Source: Bacteroides sp. Marseille-P3684 (GTDB taxonomy: Bacteria > Bacteroidota > Bacteroidia > Bacteroidales > Bacteroidaceae). Taken from it: DNA of 64,000 nucleotides. The notes under the pieces were generated by a model that saw only the letters and a program-made list of their open reading frames with translations, did no database searches and had not been told where the DNA came from. Positions 52,966 to 61,601 of this stretch are shown here, piece by piece; positions within the stretch are counted from its first letter, which is position 1; each line of letters starts with the position of its first letter. The DNA lies in the NCBI RefSeq assembly GCF_900291465.1, contig NZ_LT985808.1, forward strand, positions 1,706,408 through 1,770,407. The letters are read 5' to 3'. A program made the position numbers and the translations under genes.

Positions 52966-53057
52966 CAGGATGCACCGGACCATGCCTGGTGCATCCTGGA
53001 ATCGCCTGAGAATACTGTTCTCGTAGATTATGGTATGAGTGGTATTCTCAGGCGATT
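52966..53057. terminator. Two consecutive hairpins between convergent genes
   Basis: Hairpin 1: CAGGATGCACC (52966-52976) with GGTGCATCCTG (52988-52998). Hairpin 2: a perfect 16-bp stem (53000-53015 with 53042-53057, AATCGCCTGAGAATAC and complement), followed by TTGTTTGTGTTT. Both probably end transcription of susCD. The CGCCTGAGAA/TTCTCAGGCG core of hairpin 2, plus the following ATTTG, matches the inverted repeat in the long intergenic repeats, for example 46860-46924. Confidence 0.7.
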
Positions 53058-53099
53058 TGTTTGTGTTTATAACTTGTCTGGGGCATCGTGTGGAGAACC

Positions 53100-54314
53100 T
53101 CATTCTCCCTTTTCCCGGTCAAACACAATACCCAGTAACGGATAGACGGCGTTGCTCAAGGTCGGTGCCTTATAAAAAGGCAAGTATGCCAGAGCCTGGT
53201 ATGCTTTCCGATAATTGCCTGCACGTGCGTAGGCTGCAGCGAGATAAGACAATGTATTTTGGGAAGGAGACAGATGGAAAGCCTTTTTTGCCAGATGGAG
53301 TGTTGCGGAAAGCTCTTCAGTGCCGGGGTTGTAGTCGGGCTGGAAGAATTTGCTGATGATGAGTGTGTAGTAAAGCTCTGAGTAGAATGACGGATGCTCC
53401 TGCTCGTGTGCCTGGCACAATTCAACAGCTTGTTGAAGCCCTTCGCCATATTGTGCGCTGAAGAGTTTCTGCTCGATTTCCCTTATCTTATTATATAGTT
53501 CTTTATCCGGATAGTCCAATCTGTTGAGCAATTGCAAGTCTGCAGCATATAGGTTTTTGTCCGTATTGAAATGCATCATCGGAATGCGTACCAGAACCAA
53601 GTAGATTGCCTTGTCAACCTCTTCTTGTGTCAGTTGTTCTCTGTAAGAGGATGACTGTCCGAGCAAGGTACGCAGGATGAGATCGTCCTCCAGATTACGG
53701 GTGAAGCGCATCACCATTCTGCCTGTACTTGGGCTGCGGAGCTGTTCCGGTGTCAGTCCGGCAAGATATTGGTTCAGGAAAGGACGGACGCTGTCGGGAT
53801 GGAACTGTGGCAGTACCTCGAAGAGATATTTTTCGACAAACGCCGTGTCGCGTTCTCCGCCTTTCCAACGTGCTGTAAATTCCTTCAGACGTTTCCCCTT
53901 CTGATTCTCTACCGCTTCGTGGACTGCTTGCAGGAATGTTTCTCCCGGCATATAGCCTGAACGACTGTCAAGCAACAGACCGTCGGCATCCAGCCAGTAA
54001 TAGGTAGGATAGGCATTGGGCTTGAAGAGCCGGAAGAACGGATGTCCTGCCTGCTTCTCGGCATCAAGTTGGATGCAGACGAAGCGGTCATTCATGTATT
54101 TTCCTACGGCAGGGTCGGAGAATACTTCGCGAGCCATACGTTTGCATGGTCCGCACCATGATGTGTAGACGTCTATGAAGATGTTCTTCTGCTCCTGTCG
54201 GGCAGTCTCCAGTACGGTCTCCCAGTCGTCAGCGGTGCTGAAGTGGATTTGTGCTTGCAGCCGGGTGGAGACGGCTGCAAGCAGGATAAAACAGAGAGAT
54301 AGGATGCGTGTCAT
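53100..54314 (-). CDS. Secreted thioredoxin-fold protein with C-terminal helical repeats
   Basis: A 404-residue protein. ATG 54314 gives the signal peptide MTRILSLCFILLAAVSTRLQAQ. The thioredoxin domain (about 25-135) has WCGPC at 53-57 and PNAYPTYYWLDADG with the cis-proline region. Residues 150-404 look helical and TPR-like. It is the last gene of the minus-strand SusC/SusD/lipoprotein cassette; its start lies 1 bp after the stop of the PKD-like lipoprotein. It resembles the second half of the double-thioredoxin protein at 10466. A periplasmic role in disulfide reduction or assembly of the cassette proteins is plausible. Confidence 0.85.
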   Translation of the reverse strand: MTRILSLCFILLAAVSTRLQAQIHFSTADDWETVLETARQEQKNIFIDVYTSWCGPCKRMAREVFSDPAVGKYMNDRFVCIQLDAEKQAGHPFFRLFKPNAYPTYYWLDADGLLLDSRSGYMPGETFLQAVHEAVENQKGKRLKEFTARWKGGERDTAFVEKYLFEVLPQFHPDSVRPFLNQYLAGLTPEQLRSPSTGRMVMRFTRNLEDDLILRTLLGQSSSYREQLTQEEVDKAIYLVLVRIPMMHFNTDKNLYAADLQLLNRLDYPDKELYNKIREIEQKLFSAQYGEGLQQAVELCQAHEQEHPSFYSELYYTLIISKFFQPDYNPGTEELSATLHLAKKAFHLSPSQNTLSYLAAAYARAGNYRKAYQALAYLPFYKAPTLSNAVYPLLGIVFDREKGE

Positions 54315-54315
54315 A

Positions 54316-55818
54316 TCAATATTTGCTTTCAAAGTCAACGATACGGTCGGCGAAATGCTCGTGGCGTATGCTCTCTTCCAGACGGAGACCACCATCGGTC
54401 TGAATGGTTAGTCCGACGAAGCCTGCCGGTTGGGAGGTAGCTTGTGTGTCGCGGAAGGCTACCCACAGCCGATTGCCTGCACGCTCGATTTCAATGTGGT
54501 CGATGGTGCATCCGCTACCGATATCATAAAGTGCCTGTCCCGTGCGGCTCAAAACATTGTAGACATAGATTTGATTGCCTGCGGCATAGAACAAGTAACC
54601 TGAGAAGTTGGCGGAGCAGGAGAAGCTGACAGCTTCGTTGATGGCAGGCGACTGGATGACATCGTTGCCCAAGTCCTTAAAGTAAGTGCTTGGTTCATCA
54701 ATATTCGCGTAGAAGGCGATGCCCATACGCAACAAGTGACGTTCGCCACCTTCGGTCTCAAATACACCGATGTATTCACGCGTTTCATCGGCACTACGAG
54801 AAGACAGACCGGCATAGAGACAGTCCATTCCTACATTGTCAGGGTCAAAGAAGCCGCCTGAAATTGCCATGCCCGACGAGGAGACGGTCGTCAGTGATGA
54901 CGAAGTGATGCTGAGCTGTGCATAGAAGCAATGATTCAGGTTATCGTAAAGCACGGTGCGGGAGACGCTTGATTCGTCGTCGCCGAAGTCTGCATTCTCA
55001 GCTATTTCGTAATCACCTCGCGGAGAGCTGAGATAGGGTTTCACAGTAGTGCTCGGCGGATTGGTATTGACTGCCCGGTCATACACCAATCCATTGTCGA
55101 TGAGGTATTCACGCATGTAGTTCTTAAAGTACGCCTGCGGTTTTACGTCTCCGATGTCGTTGATGAACAGGCTCTTGTATTCGCGGCTCTCTAGCATGGT
55201 GATATTGTCGAGAATCTTTCCGCCTTCCTCGTCCTGACAGAGAACAAGGACTTCGCTACTGGCATCGGTCGTGTATTTGTTGAAGTACACCCGGTGCGGA
55301 TTCGTTCCGAGACTTTTTCCGTCGTTGAGCAGTCCGAAGACATCGGTAATCAGTTCATCGCGTCCAGGTACCCAGAAGTTGAGTTCAGCCTGCCCGTTAT
55401 TCTCGGCGAGGATGAGCAGTCCTTGGGTAAAGTCGTTCACCACGTTGATGATGAACTCTTTCTCATAGTATATGCCTGTGGTGCGGTCGAACACCTTGAA
55501 CTTTCCGGTATGTTCTCCTGGAGTGAGCCCGATGATGGCGTCGAGATCTTTAGTACGTGCCAGGGTGTCTGCTCCGAGACGACTGTTGCGGTCGTAGGCA
55601 ATCCAAAGATAGTCGAGCTGCGACTCGTCATTGAAGGTTGTGGTGAGCGTGGGATGGATGCTGAGCGTACGATTGATGTATACGTTTTCATATTCATCTT
55701 CGATGCCTTCAATGGTGACTTCGTTGAGTTCCTTGAAGACCGTCTGTGTATTGTCCTCGACACAGGATGCGAAGAGGTATATAATGCCTGAAAGGAGTAT
55801 GTAGGTTATCTTTTTCAT
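54316..55818 (-). CDS. PKD-like family surface lipoprotein (cassette 1)
   Basis: A 500-residue lipoprotein with a lipobox at Cys19 (FASC-VEDN). An Ig/PKD-like N-terminal part (INRTLSIHPTLTTTF, DYLWIAYDRNSRLG) is followed by a long beta-rich part with YDIGSGCTIDHIEIERAGNRLWVAF and GLTIQTDGGL near the end. It is paralogous in layout to the 531-residue protein at 61602. These proteins accompany SusC/SusD and DUF4843-like lipoproteins in Bacteroidales; the ligand is unknown. It lies 21 bp after the DUF4843-like gene. Confidence 0.75.
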   Translation of the reverse strand: MKKITYILLSGIIYLFASCVEDNTQTVFKELNEVTIEGIEDEYENVYINRTLSIHPTLTTTFNDESQLDYLWIAYDRNSRLGADTLARTKDLDAIIGLTPGEHTGKFKVFDRTTGIYYEKEFIINVVNDFTQGLLILAENNGQAELNFWVPGRDELITDVFGLLNDGKSLGTNPHRVYFNKYTTDASSEVLVLCQDEEGGKILDNITMLESREYKSLFINDIGDVKPQAYFKNYMREYLIDNGLVYDRAVNTNPPSTTVKPYLSSPRGDYEIAENADFGDDESSVSRTVLYDNLNHCFYAQLSITSSSLTTVSSSGMAISGGFFDPDNVGMDCLYAGLSSRSADETREYIGVFETEGGERHLLRMGIAFYANIDEPSTYFKDLGNDVIQSPAINEAVSFSCSANFSGYLFYAAGNQIYVYNVLSRTGQALYDIGSGCTIDHIEIERAGNRLWVAFRDTQATSQPAGFVGLTIQTDGGLRLEESIRHEHFADRIVDFESKY

Positions 55819-55839
55819 GTCGGTAATGTGTTTATGCGG

Positions 55840-56535
55840 TTAGAGAGGTGACCAGTCGGCGGTAATCCATTGTTGAGTCTCTTCGTCCCAAAGTGGTTCT
55901 TTAAGCAATGCCTGATAGACCAGACGTCCATAGGACATAAAATCATTGATGAGGTTCATGTCCATTTCAGCCGGGAAGTCAAAGCCTTGAATCTGGATGC
56001 ACAGCTGGTGCTTGGCTTTCGAATAGCTTCCGTAGTAGAGTGACAGAGGAATGTCCCAATAAGTGGGTTTGACGAGTTGGTCAGTGATGTTGAGTTTGAA
56101 GCTGAGATGTTCAGGAAAGCCAGGGTCAAAGTTTTCATTGCCACGTAAATGCAGTATGAGCGATACCTGATTGTTGTCCAAGTGCTCGGCAAGTACAGTG
56201 ACAGGCAGGTAGGCATTGACTGAATCCGGTTGAAGAGTGATGACTTCGGGCAGGTCGCGGTAATGTACGCCGGCTTGTGCTGTCGATGCCGGGTCAATGT
56301 CGAAAGCGATGGAGCGGGTTCCCTTGCTAGAGGCTCCAATGATACGGATGGGGATGTTGACTACGTCTTCAGTCTTTTCGCCCGATGCAAAGGAATAGGA
56401 CAGGCTGTCACCTTCGACGGGGGAGTTGAAGTAGACGGCGCTCTTGGCTTCATAGAGCATGCGTTCGTTTTCCTGGCATCCTGCCAACCCTATGAGGGTG
56501 AGCAGTCCGGATATGAGGAGGATGGATGTTTTCAT
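55840..56535 (-). CDS. DUF4843-like lipoprotein (cassette 1)
   Basis: A 231-residue lipoprotein. ATG 56535 gives MKTSILLISGLLTLIGLAGCQ with a lipobox at Cys20. The mature part has YEAKSAVYFNSP, VVNIPIRIIG and AQAGVHYRDLPEVITLQPDS, typical of DUF4843. A C-terminal DUF4843-like partner region includes YWDIPLSLYYGSYSKAKHQL and WITADWSPL. Paralogue of the gene at the end of the window. Lies 7 bp after SusD. Confidence 0.8.
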   Translation of the reverse strand: MKTSILLISGLLTLIGLAGCQENERMLYEAKSAVYFNSPVEGDSLSYSFASGEKTEDVVNIPIRIIGASSKGTRSIAFDIDPASTAQAGVHYRDLPEVITLQPDSVNAYLPVTVLAEHLDNNQVSLILHLRGNENFDPGFPEHLSFKLNITDQLVKPTYWDIPLSLYYGSYSKAKHQLCIQIQGFDFPAEMDMNLINDFMSYGRLVYQALLKEPLWDEETQQWITADWSPL

Positions 56536-56542
56536 AATCGTT

Positions 56543-57946
56543 TTATTGGTTGGTAAAATTGGTGTTTTCTGTTGGTATCGGAAGTACGTATACGGCTTCG
56601 GCATCAGGCAGGACTCGTTTGGTAACGGGGGTTACGTTCATGCCCATACGTTTGTAGGCAAAGAAAGTCTGTCCTTCAGCAATGAATTCCTTGGCATACT
56701 CAGCTAACAGCTTGTCTTGTATGTTTCCGGCAGTCAGCTCGTCGTTAGGCAGTCCGCGGTGGTATTGCAATTGATTGAAGTATTCGGTGGCTTCGGTCAG
56801 GTTAGGAGCTGTTTCAGTTGCAATCAGATACATTTCGGATACCTTGACCAAGGGAACACGTTCGCTATAGTTGTACTTGGTGATAAGATTATCCGAACCC
56901 GATGTCTCGATCCACCACAGGCGGCGATAGTCCATACTCAGAGAGGCGGGGAAGATGTTATCGAGTGTGTTGCCTGTCAGGGCAAGGTAGTTGGAACTGG
57001 TGTTACCCACGTTGAAGTAGATGTCGACAATGTTGTCTTCCAGACCGACATCTTCCAGTGCGAAAAGGTTTTCCTGGACGAAGCCGTTCTGGTCAGTACC
57101 CGAGAGGTCGGCACTGGATATGAGCGGGAACAGTCCGCTGTCGATAACTTCAGTCGCATAGGTGAATGCCTGGTTCTTGCTGCCGGTGCTGCCTTCATAG
57201 AGCAGGACGCGGGCAAGAACACCTGTCACAGCATAATAGTTCATGCGATATTCTCGTCCCTTGCGGATACCCGTCAGGTTGTCAAGGTCATAGTCACTGT
57301 GGTGCGGACCATAAGGGTCGACTTCGGCGAGCAGGGAGCGTGCTTCAGTCAGGTCGGCTTCGATGCGTTGCAGTACTTCGGCGGTGGTGAGTCGGGCGAA
57401 GAGCTGGTTGGTGAGCCGATCAACATAGGGGATGGCAGGGCGGTTCAGTCCGTTGCTCATGGCAGGGGAAGGGGCGAAAAGGCGGAGCAAGTCAAAATGG
57501 AGGTAGGCACGCAATCCGAGCGCTTCTCCGCGGATCAGTTCATATTCTCCTTCGGGCAGTGCGGAGCGGTTGGCTTCCATTTTCTCCAGTAAGCTGTTGG
57601 CATTGGCGATACCATTGTAGAGTGCTTTCCAGAGTCCGTCCTTACGCGCTTCTTCTGTACTGTTGGTGTAGTCGTAGTTGTAAGCATAATAGAAGCTGTG
57701 GAGGGTATTTCCAATAGAAGAGTAGTATTGTCCGAGGACATCCATGTAGGTCATGGTCATCAGTCCGCCATATAGCTTCTCGTCTGCCATGGTGGCGTAG
57801 ATACCGATAAGGGCGTCTCGCATGCCTTGTTCGGTCTCAAAGAAGTCGTCAGCCTTAAGTTCCGACTTGGGAGTGATATCGAACCAGTCTTCGCAGGAGG
57901 TCAGCGTGAACAAGGGCAATAGTATGAAGAGTAGGGTCTTTTTCAT
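56543..57946 (-). CDS. SusD-like lipoprotein (cassette 1)
   Basis: A 467-residue SusD-family lipoprotein with a lipobox at Cys18 (LTSC-EDWFDITPKSEL). Features: GEALGLRAYLHFDLLRLFAPSP, VSEMYLIATETAPNLTEATEYFNQLQ and LLAEYAKEFIAEGQTFFAYKRMG. It is 42 bp downstream of SusC. The ligand is unknown; the accessory lipoproteins and lack of carbohydrate enzymes argue for a peptide or other non-glycan substrate. Confidence 0.92.
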   Translation of the reverse strand: MKKTLLFILLPLFTLTSCEDWFDITPKSELKADDFFETEQGMRDALIGIYATMADEKLYGGLMTMTYMDVLGQYYSSIGNTLHSFYYAYNYDYTNSTEEARKDGLWKALYNGIANANSLLEKMEANRSALPEGEYELIRGEALGLRAYLHFDLLRLFAPSPAMSNGLNRPAIPYVDRLTNQLFARLTTAEVLQRIEADLTEARSLLAEVDPYGPHHSDYDLDNLTGIRKGREYRMNYYAVTGVLARVLLYEGSTGSKNQAFTYATEVIDSGLFPLISSADLSGTDQNGFVQENLFALEDVGLEDNIVDIYFNVGNTSSNYLALTGNTLDNIFPASLSMDYRRLWWIETSGSDNLITKYNYSERVPLVKVSEMYLIATETAPNLTEATEYFNQLQYHRGLPNDELTAGNIQDKLLAEYAKEFIAEGQTFFAYKRMGMNVTPVTKRVLPDAEAVYVLPIPTENTNFTNQ

Positions 57947-57988
57947 AAATTGTTGTCATATTAGAGTGAGATAAATAATTGTTTGCCG

Positions 57989-60900
57989 TCAGAAGGTGAC
58001 TTGTGCTGCGATGGAAAAGTGACGGGCATACGGGTAGTCCGTTCCTCTTTCTTGGCGCATGGTCGAAGCTTGCAGAAAGTCGTTGGCATAGAACGTCAGT
58101 TTCAGATATTGGGCTCCGAAGCTCTTCACCCAGTCGCGGTCGAAGGTATAGGCCAGGCTGAGCGAGGTGGCAGAGAGGAAATTGTCCTTTTCCACAAAGC
58201 GCGAGGTAGGACGGGTGACCGATTGGTCACTGATGCGCTTGAACACGGCAGGAACACCGGGAGTCTGCCAACGGTCGTACAATGCGCGCGAATCGACGTT
58301 GTTGAACGGGTCGACATTCTCCACCTTGTCCACCAACGTCTGGTTATAGGCATAGCCTCCGAAGCGATAGAAGAAGTTGGTGTTCAGTTCCCAGCCTTTC
58401 CAGTAGATGTTAAGTCCGAAGTTACCGCTCAGCTTGGGATCGGTCGAGGCGTAGGGCACATAATCCTGTTCACTCCATTCGTTGGTGTAGGTACCGTCGC
58501 GCTTGATAAAGACCTCGTTACCTGTAGCGGGGTCGATACCGGCTGATTGGACTACCCAGATGGTGTTGATGGAAGCACCTTCGGCATAGCGGACGTAGGG
58601 AGCGGTTGACTCTTCGGCGTCAGCCTGCTGGTTGTAGGAGCTGAGACCCGAGGAAATCTTCTTGAGCTTGTTGGTGTAGTGCTGTCCGTTGGCAAACACG
58701 TTTACGTGCCAGTCCTTGTTCTGGAAGATGCTCCAGCGTACGTTGAATTCGTAACCTTTGTTCTGTGTTTCGCCCAGGTTCTCCTTGTAGGAGTCAAAGC
58801 CAAGGTAGCTCATCATGTCAACATCGACGAGCAGGTCCTTGGAGTTTTCGATGAAGTAGTTGAAGTAACCCGACAGGCGGTTGTTGAAGAAGGCGAAGTC
58901 GACGCCGAAGTTGTGTTTCTGGGTACGTTGCCACTTCAGGTTCGAGTTGCCGAATGCTTTGATAACGGCACCGATGTAGTCCTGGTAAGACAGGTTGGTG
59001 TTGTACTGGTACATCATGAGAGCCTGGTAAGGATAGAAGTTCTGTCCACCGGTGAATCCGGTACTGGCGCGCAGACGGAGCTGATTGACAATGGGTGAGT
59101 CTTTGAATACTTGTTCATTGTGGATGTTCCATCCCAAACCTGCACTCCAGAAAGTGCCCCAGCGTTGCTCGCTGCCGAATTGTGACGAACCGTCGAGACG
59201 GATGGACCCGTCAACGAAGTAGCGGTCGTCATAGCTGTAGTTCACATTGGCAAAGAAACCCATCAGCCGGCTGATGGTAGCGTCGCCTTCCACTCCGGCA
59301 CCTTCCAGGAAGCCTGCACCGAGTGAAGGATGGTCTAACTGCTGGTTCGGGAAGCCGTAGATGGTATAGCTGCTGTAGTCCTCATCTTCCGATGTGATGT
59401 TCCAACCGGCATTGACGCTGAGTGCGTGTTTCTTCCAATAGTTGAAATAGGATAGTACGGCGCTTCCGTCATAAGATTCAGACACGGTGTTGCCCTTTTG
59501 GTAGCTACCCTTGTTCTCTTCCTGGTTGACGAAGTCGGTATGGTCGGCCGGTTTGAAGATGTCGCTGTAGCGATTGATGCGTTCGATGGAGAATTGTCCC
59601 TTGAATTTCAGGTTGGGCAGGATGTTCCACTCTACGCTGAAGTTGTCGACGAAGTCATCATACGTCGTCTGGTCTTTGGTGTTCAGGGTGGCGTTGTAAA
59701 GCGGGTTGCTCACAGCTGTCTGTGAAGAGTTGGCGTTGCTGCTTTCGAAGACAATCTGCTTCACCTGTCCGTTTTCGTCGTAGGGATAGTAGTACGGATT
59801 CATCAGGGCATATTGGCTGAAGGAACCGTAGGGTGAGTTGTTGGAGGTCACCTTGTCGTAGGTGATTTCGTTGCGGAAGCGTAGGTTCTTGTAGTTGTAC
59901 TGCAACTTGATGCTGGTGCCCAGTTTTGTACGGTCTGATCCTTTCATCACACCGTCGGTCATGTTGTAGGTCAGGTCGACCCCATAGCGGAAGTTCTCAT
60001 TGCCGCCTTCCAGCTGAATGCTGTGTTGGTTGCTGATGCCTGTCGATTTCAGCGGAAGCGCAAGCCAGTCAGTGTCAACGCCCCGTTGTACGAGTTTCAG
60101 GCGATCGTTGTAGTCCTGTCTGTACATCTCTTCCACGTAGGTGGCGTTGCTGCCTGAGTAGAGCCCGGCAAGCTGTTCGTAGCGCAGCTTTTCGGAGGCG
60201 TTGAGCAGGTGATAGTCCGAGAGATCGGCAACCTCAGCGCTGACGCTGCCATAGTAGTTGAGTTGCAGTTTGCCGAAAGCCGGTGCCTTCGTGTCGATGA
60301 TAACGACACCATTGGCGGCACGGGAGCCGTAGATGGCAGTAGCGGAAGCATCTTTCAGGATGGAGATGTTCTGGATGCGGTTCGGGTCGAGGTCGTATAC
60401 CTTTTCTACATCGACTTCGAATCCGTCGAGAATAAAGGTAGGCAGGTTGGCGGAACCTTTGTAAGTCTCGCTCAGGTTACTTCCACTCGCATCGGGCAAG
60501 GAGTTCATACCGCGTACTTGCACGTTGGGAACTGCATTGGGGTTGGAACCCAGAGAGAGGTTATCCACCAGCTTGAATGAGGGATCGAGGGACGAGAGGG
60601 TGGAGAGCACATTCTTGTTGGAGATAGCGGCAAGCTCTTCACCACTATAGTTCACGGCTGCACCTGTAAAAGTTTGCTTGCGCTGTGTGTAGTAGCCTGT
60701 CACCACAACGTCATCGAGGGCACGGACGTTCTCCAGCAGGGTGATTTTGAGTTCGTTCTGTTTGCCGACTGCGACTTCCTGCGTTTCCGTTCCGATGAAG
60801 GAGAATACGAGGGTGGGGTCATTGCCCGAGACGGCTATTTGAAATTCACCGTCAAGATTGGTCCCACTTACGGTGTCGGTCCCCTTTAGGCGGACGCTGG

Positions 60901-61339
60901 CTCCCGGAAAGGGCATTCCGTCTTTGTCGACCACAATACCCTTGATGGTGCGTTTCTTATTGGCGTCGGTCTGTTTGATGATGATTTCCTTTCCGGAAAT
61001 TTCATACGTGAGGTTCGTTCCCTTTAGACATTTGTCCAGGATTTCCCGTATACTCTTGTCCTTTTCATTGAGGGTGATGTTGTTGACTGCTTGGATGTCG
61101 TTGGAGCCGTACATGAAGGTGAATCCGGTTTTCTTCTGTATCTCCCAAATGACTTGCTCCAAAGAGGCCTTTTGCAGGTTGAGGGTGATGCGCTGGTCGC
61201 TCTGAGCCCACACGCTGATGCTGAACAAGCAGCAACCAGCAGCGACGAAACAACGTTTTAAGCTCTTAGAAAACAGATTGTTAGTGGGGGGGGGTAAAAC
61301 TCCCCTGATGCTCTTTTCTCTCAAGTCTTGGTTGTGCAT
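57989..61339 (-). CDS. SusC-like TonB-dependent transporter with STN domain (cassette 1)
   Basis: A 1116-residue transporter. It has a long N-terminal extension, signal segment (about 28-46, CFVAAGCCLFSISVWAQ), STN domain (about 50-123), carboxypeptidase-regulatory-like domain (about 131-215), plug (VVTGYYTQRKQTFTGAAV; ISILKDASATAIYGSRAANG) and barrel. The STN domain implies FecR/ECF sigma control, but no such genes are adjacent in the window. A run of nine G on the plus strand (61286-61294) encodes Pro16-Pro18. A slip there would shift frame before the signal segment. Confidence 0.93.
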   Translation of the reverse strand: MHNQDLREKSIRGVLPPPTNNLFSKSLKRCFVAAGCCLFSISVWAQSDQRITLNLQKASLEQVIWEIQKKTGFTFMYGSNDIQAVNNITLNEKDKSIREILDKCLKGTNLTYEISGKEIIIKQTDANKKRTIKGIVVDKDGMPFPGASVRLKGTDTVSGTNLDGEFQIAVSGNDPTLVFSFIGTETQEVAVGKQNELKITLLENVRALDDVVVTGYYTQRKQTFTGAAVNYSGEELAAISNKNVLSTLSSLDPSFKLVDNLSLGSNPNAVPNVQVRGMNSLPDASGSNLSETYKGSANLPTFILDGFEVDVEKVYDLDPNRIQNISILKDASATAIYGSRAANGVVIIDTKAPAFGKLQLNYYGSVSAEVADLSDYHLLNASEKLRYEQLAGLYSGSNATYVEEMYRQDYNDRLKLVQRGVDTDWLALPLKSTGISNQHSIQLEGGNENFRYGVDLTYNMTDGVMKGSDRTKLGTSIKLQYNYKNLRFRNEITYDKVTSNNSPYGSFSQYALMNPYYYPYDENGQVKQIVFESSNANSSQTAVSNPLYNATLNTKDQTTYDDFVDNFSVEWNILPNLKFKGQFSIERINRYSDIFKPADHTDFVNQEENKGSYQKGNTVSESYDGSAVLSYFNYWKKHALSVNAGWNITSEDEDYSSYTIYGFPNQQLDHPSLGAGFLEGAGVEGDATISRLMGFFANVNYSYDDRYFVDGSIRLDGSSQFGSEQRWGTFWSAGLGWNIHNEQVFKDSPIVNQLRLRASTGFTGGQNFYPYQALMMYQYNTNLSYQDYIGAVIKAFGNSNLKWQRTQKHNFGVDFAFFNNRLSGYFNYFIENSKDLLVDVDMMSYLGFDSYKENLGETQNKGYEFNVRWSIFQNKDWHVNVFANGQHYTNKLKKISSGLSSYNQQADAEESTAPYVRYAEGASINTIWVVQSAGIDPATGNEVFIKRDGTYTNEWSEQDYVPYASTDPKLSGNFGLNIYWKGWELNTNFFYRFGGYAYNQTLVDKVENVDPFNNVDSRALYDRWQTPGVPAVFKRISDQSVTRPTSRFVEKDNFLSATSLSLAYTFDRDWVKSFGAQYLKLTFYANDFLQASTMRQERGTDYPYARHFSIAAQVTF
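61286..61294 (-). repeat. C9 homopolymer in the 5' coding region of susC
   Basis: Nine consecutive C on the coding strand (codons 16-18, all Pro) upstream of the signal-peptide core. Tracts of this length are prone to slipped-strand changes. Confidence 0.85.
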
Positions 61340-61601
61340 AGTGCTAGTTTATTAGATGGTTTATGATGGAATAATTTCTCTCCACTCAAATCTTCAATGT
61401 GTCATGACAACCTTATAACAATTGAGTGGAGGAATATGGGTAGTGAAGTTTCAAATTTTTCCGATACAATCAGCCGCAGATGGCGTAGCTTTCCGAATCT
61501 TCTTCAGTAGGTTGGAGAAGGGGGCTACGTCGTCTGCGGCTGGAAAATGGAACGAAGGTGGTTGGTACGCTTCTTTCAGGGAAGATGTGTTCCCCGTAAG
61601 T
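61340..61601. other. SusC leader region with two inverted repeats
   Basis: CTCCACTCAA (61380-61389) pairs with TTGAGTGGAG (61422-61431). A 19-bp imperfect stem (61471-61489 with 61524-61542, CAGCCGCAGA.GGCGTAGC type, two mismatches) lies nearer the upstream gene and may terminate it. No clear promoter or gene is visible. Confidence 0.55.
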
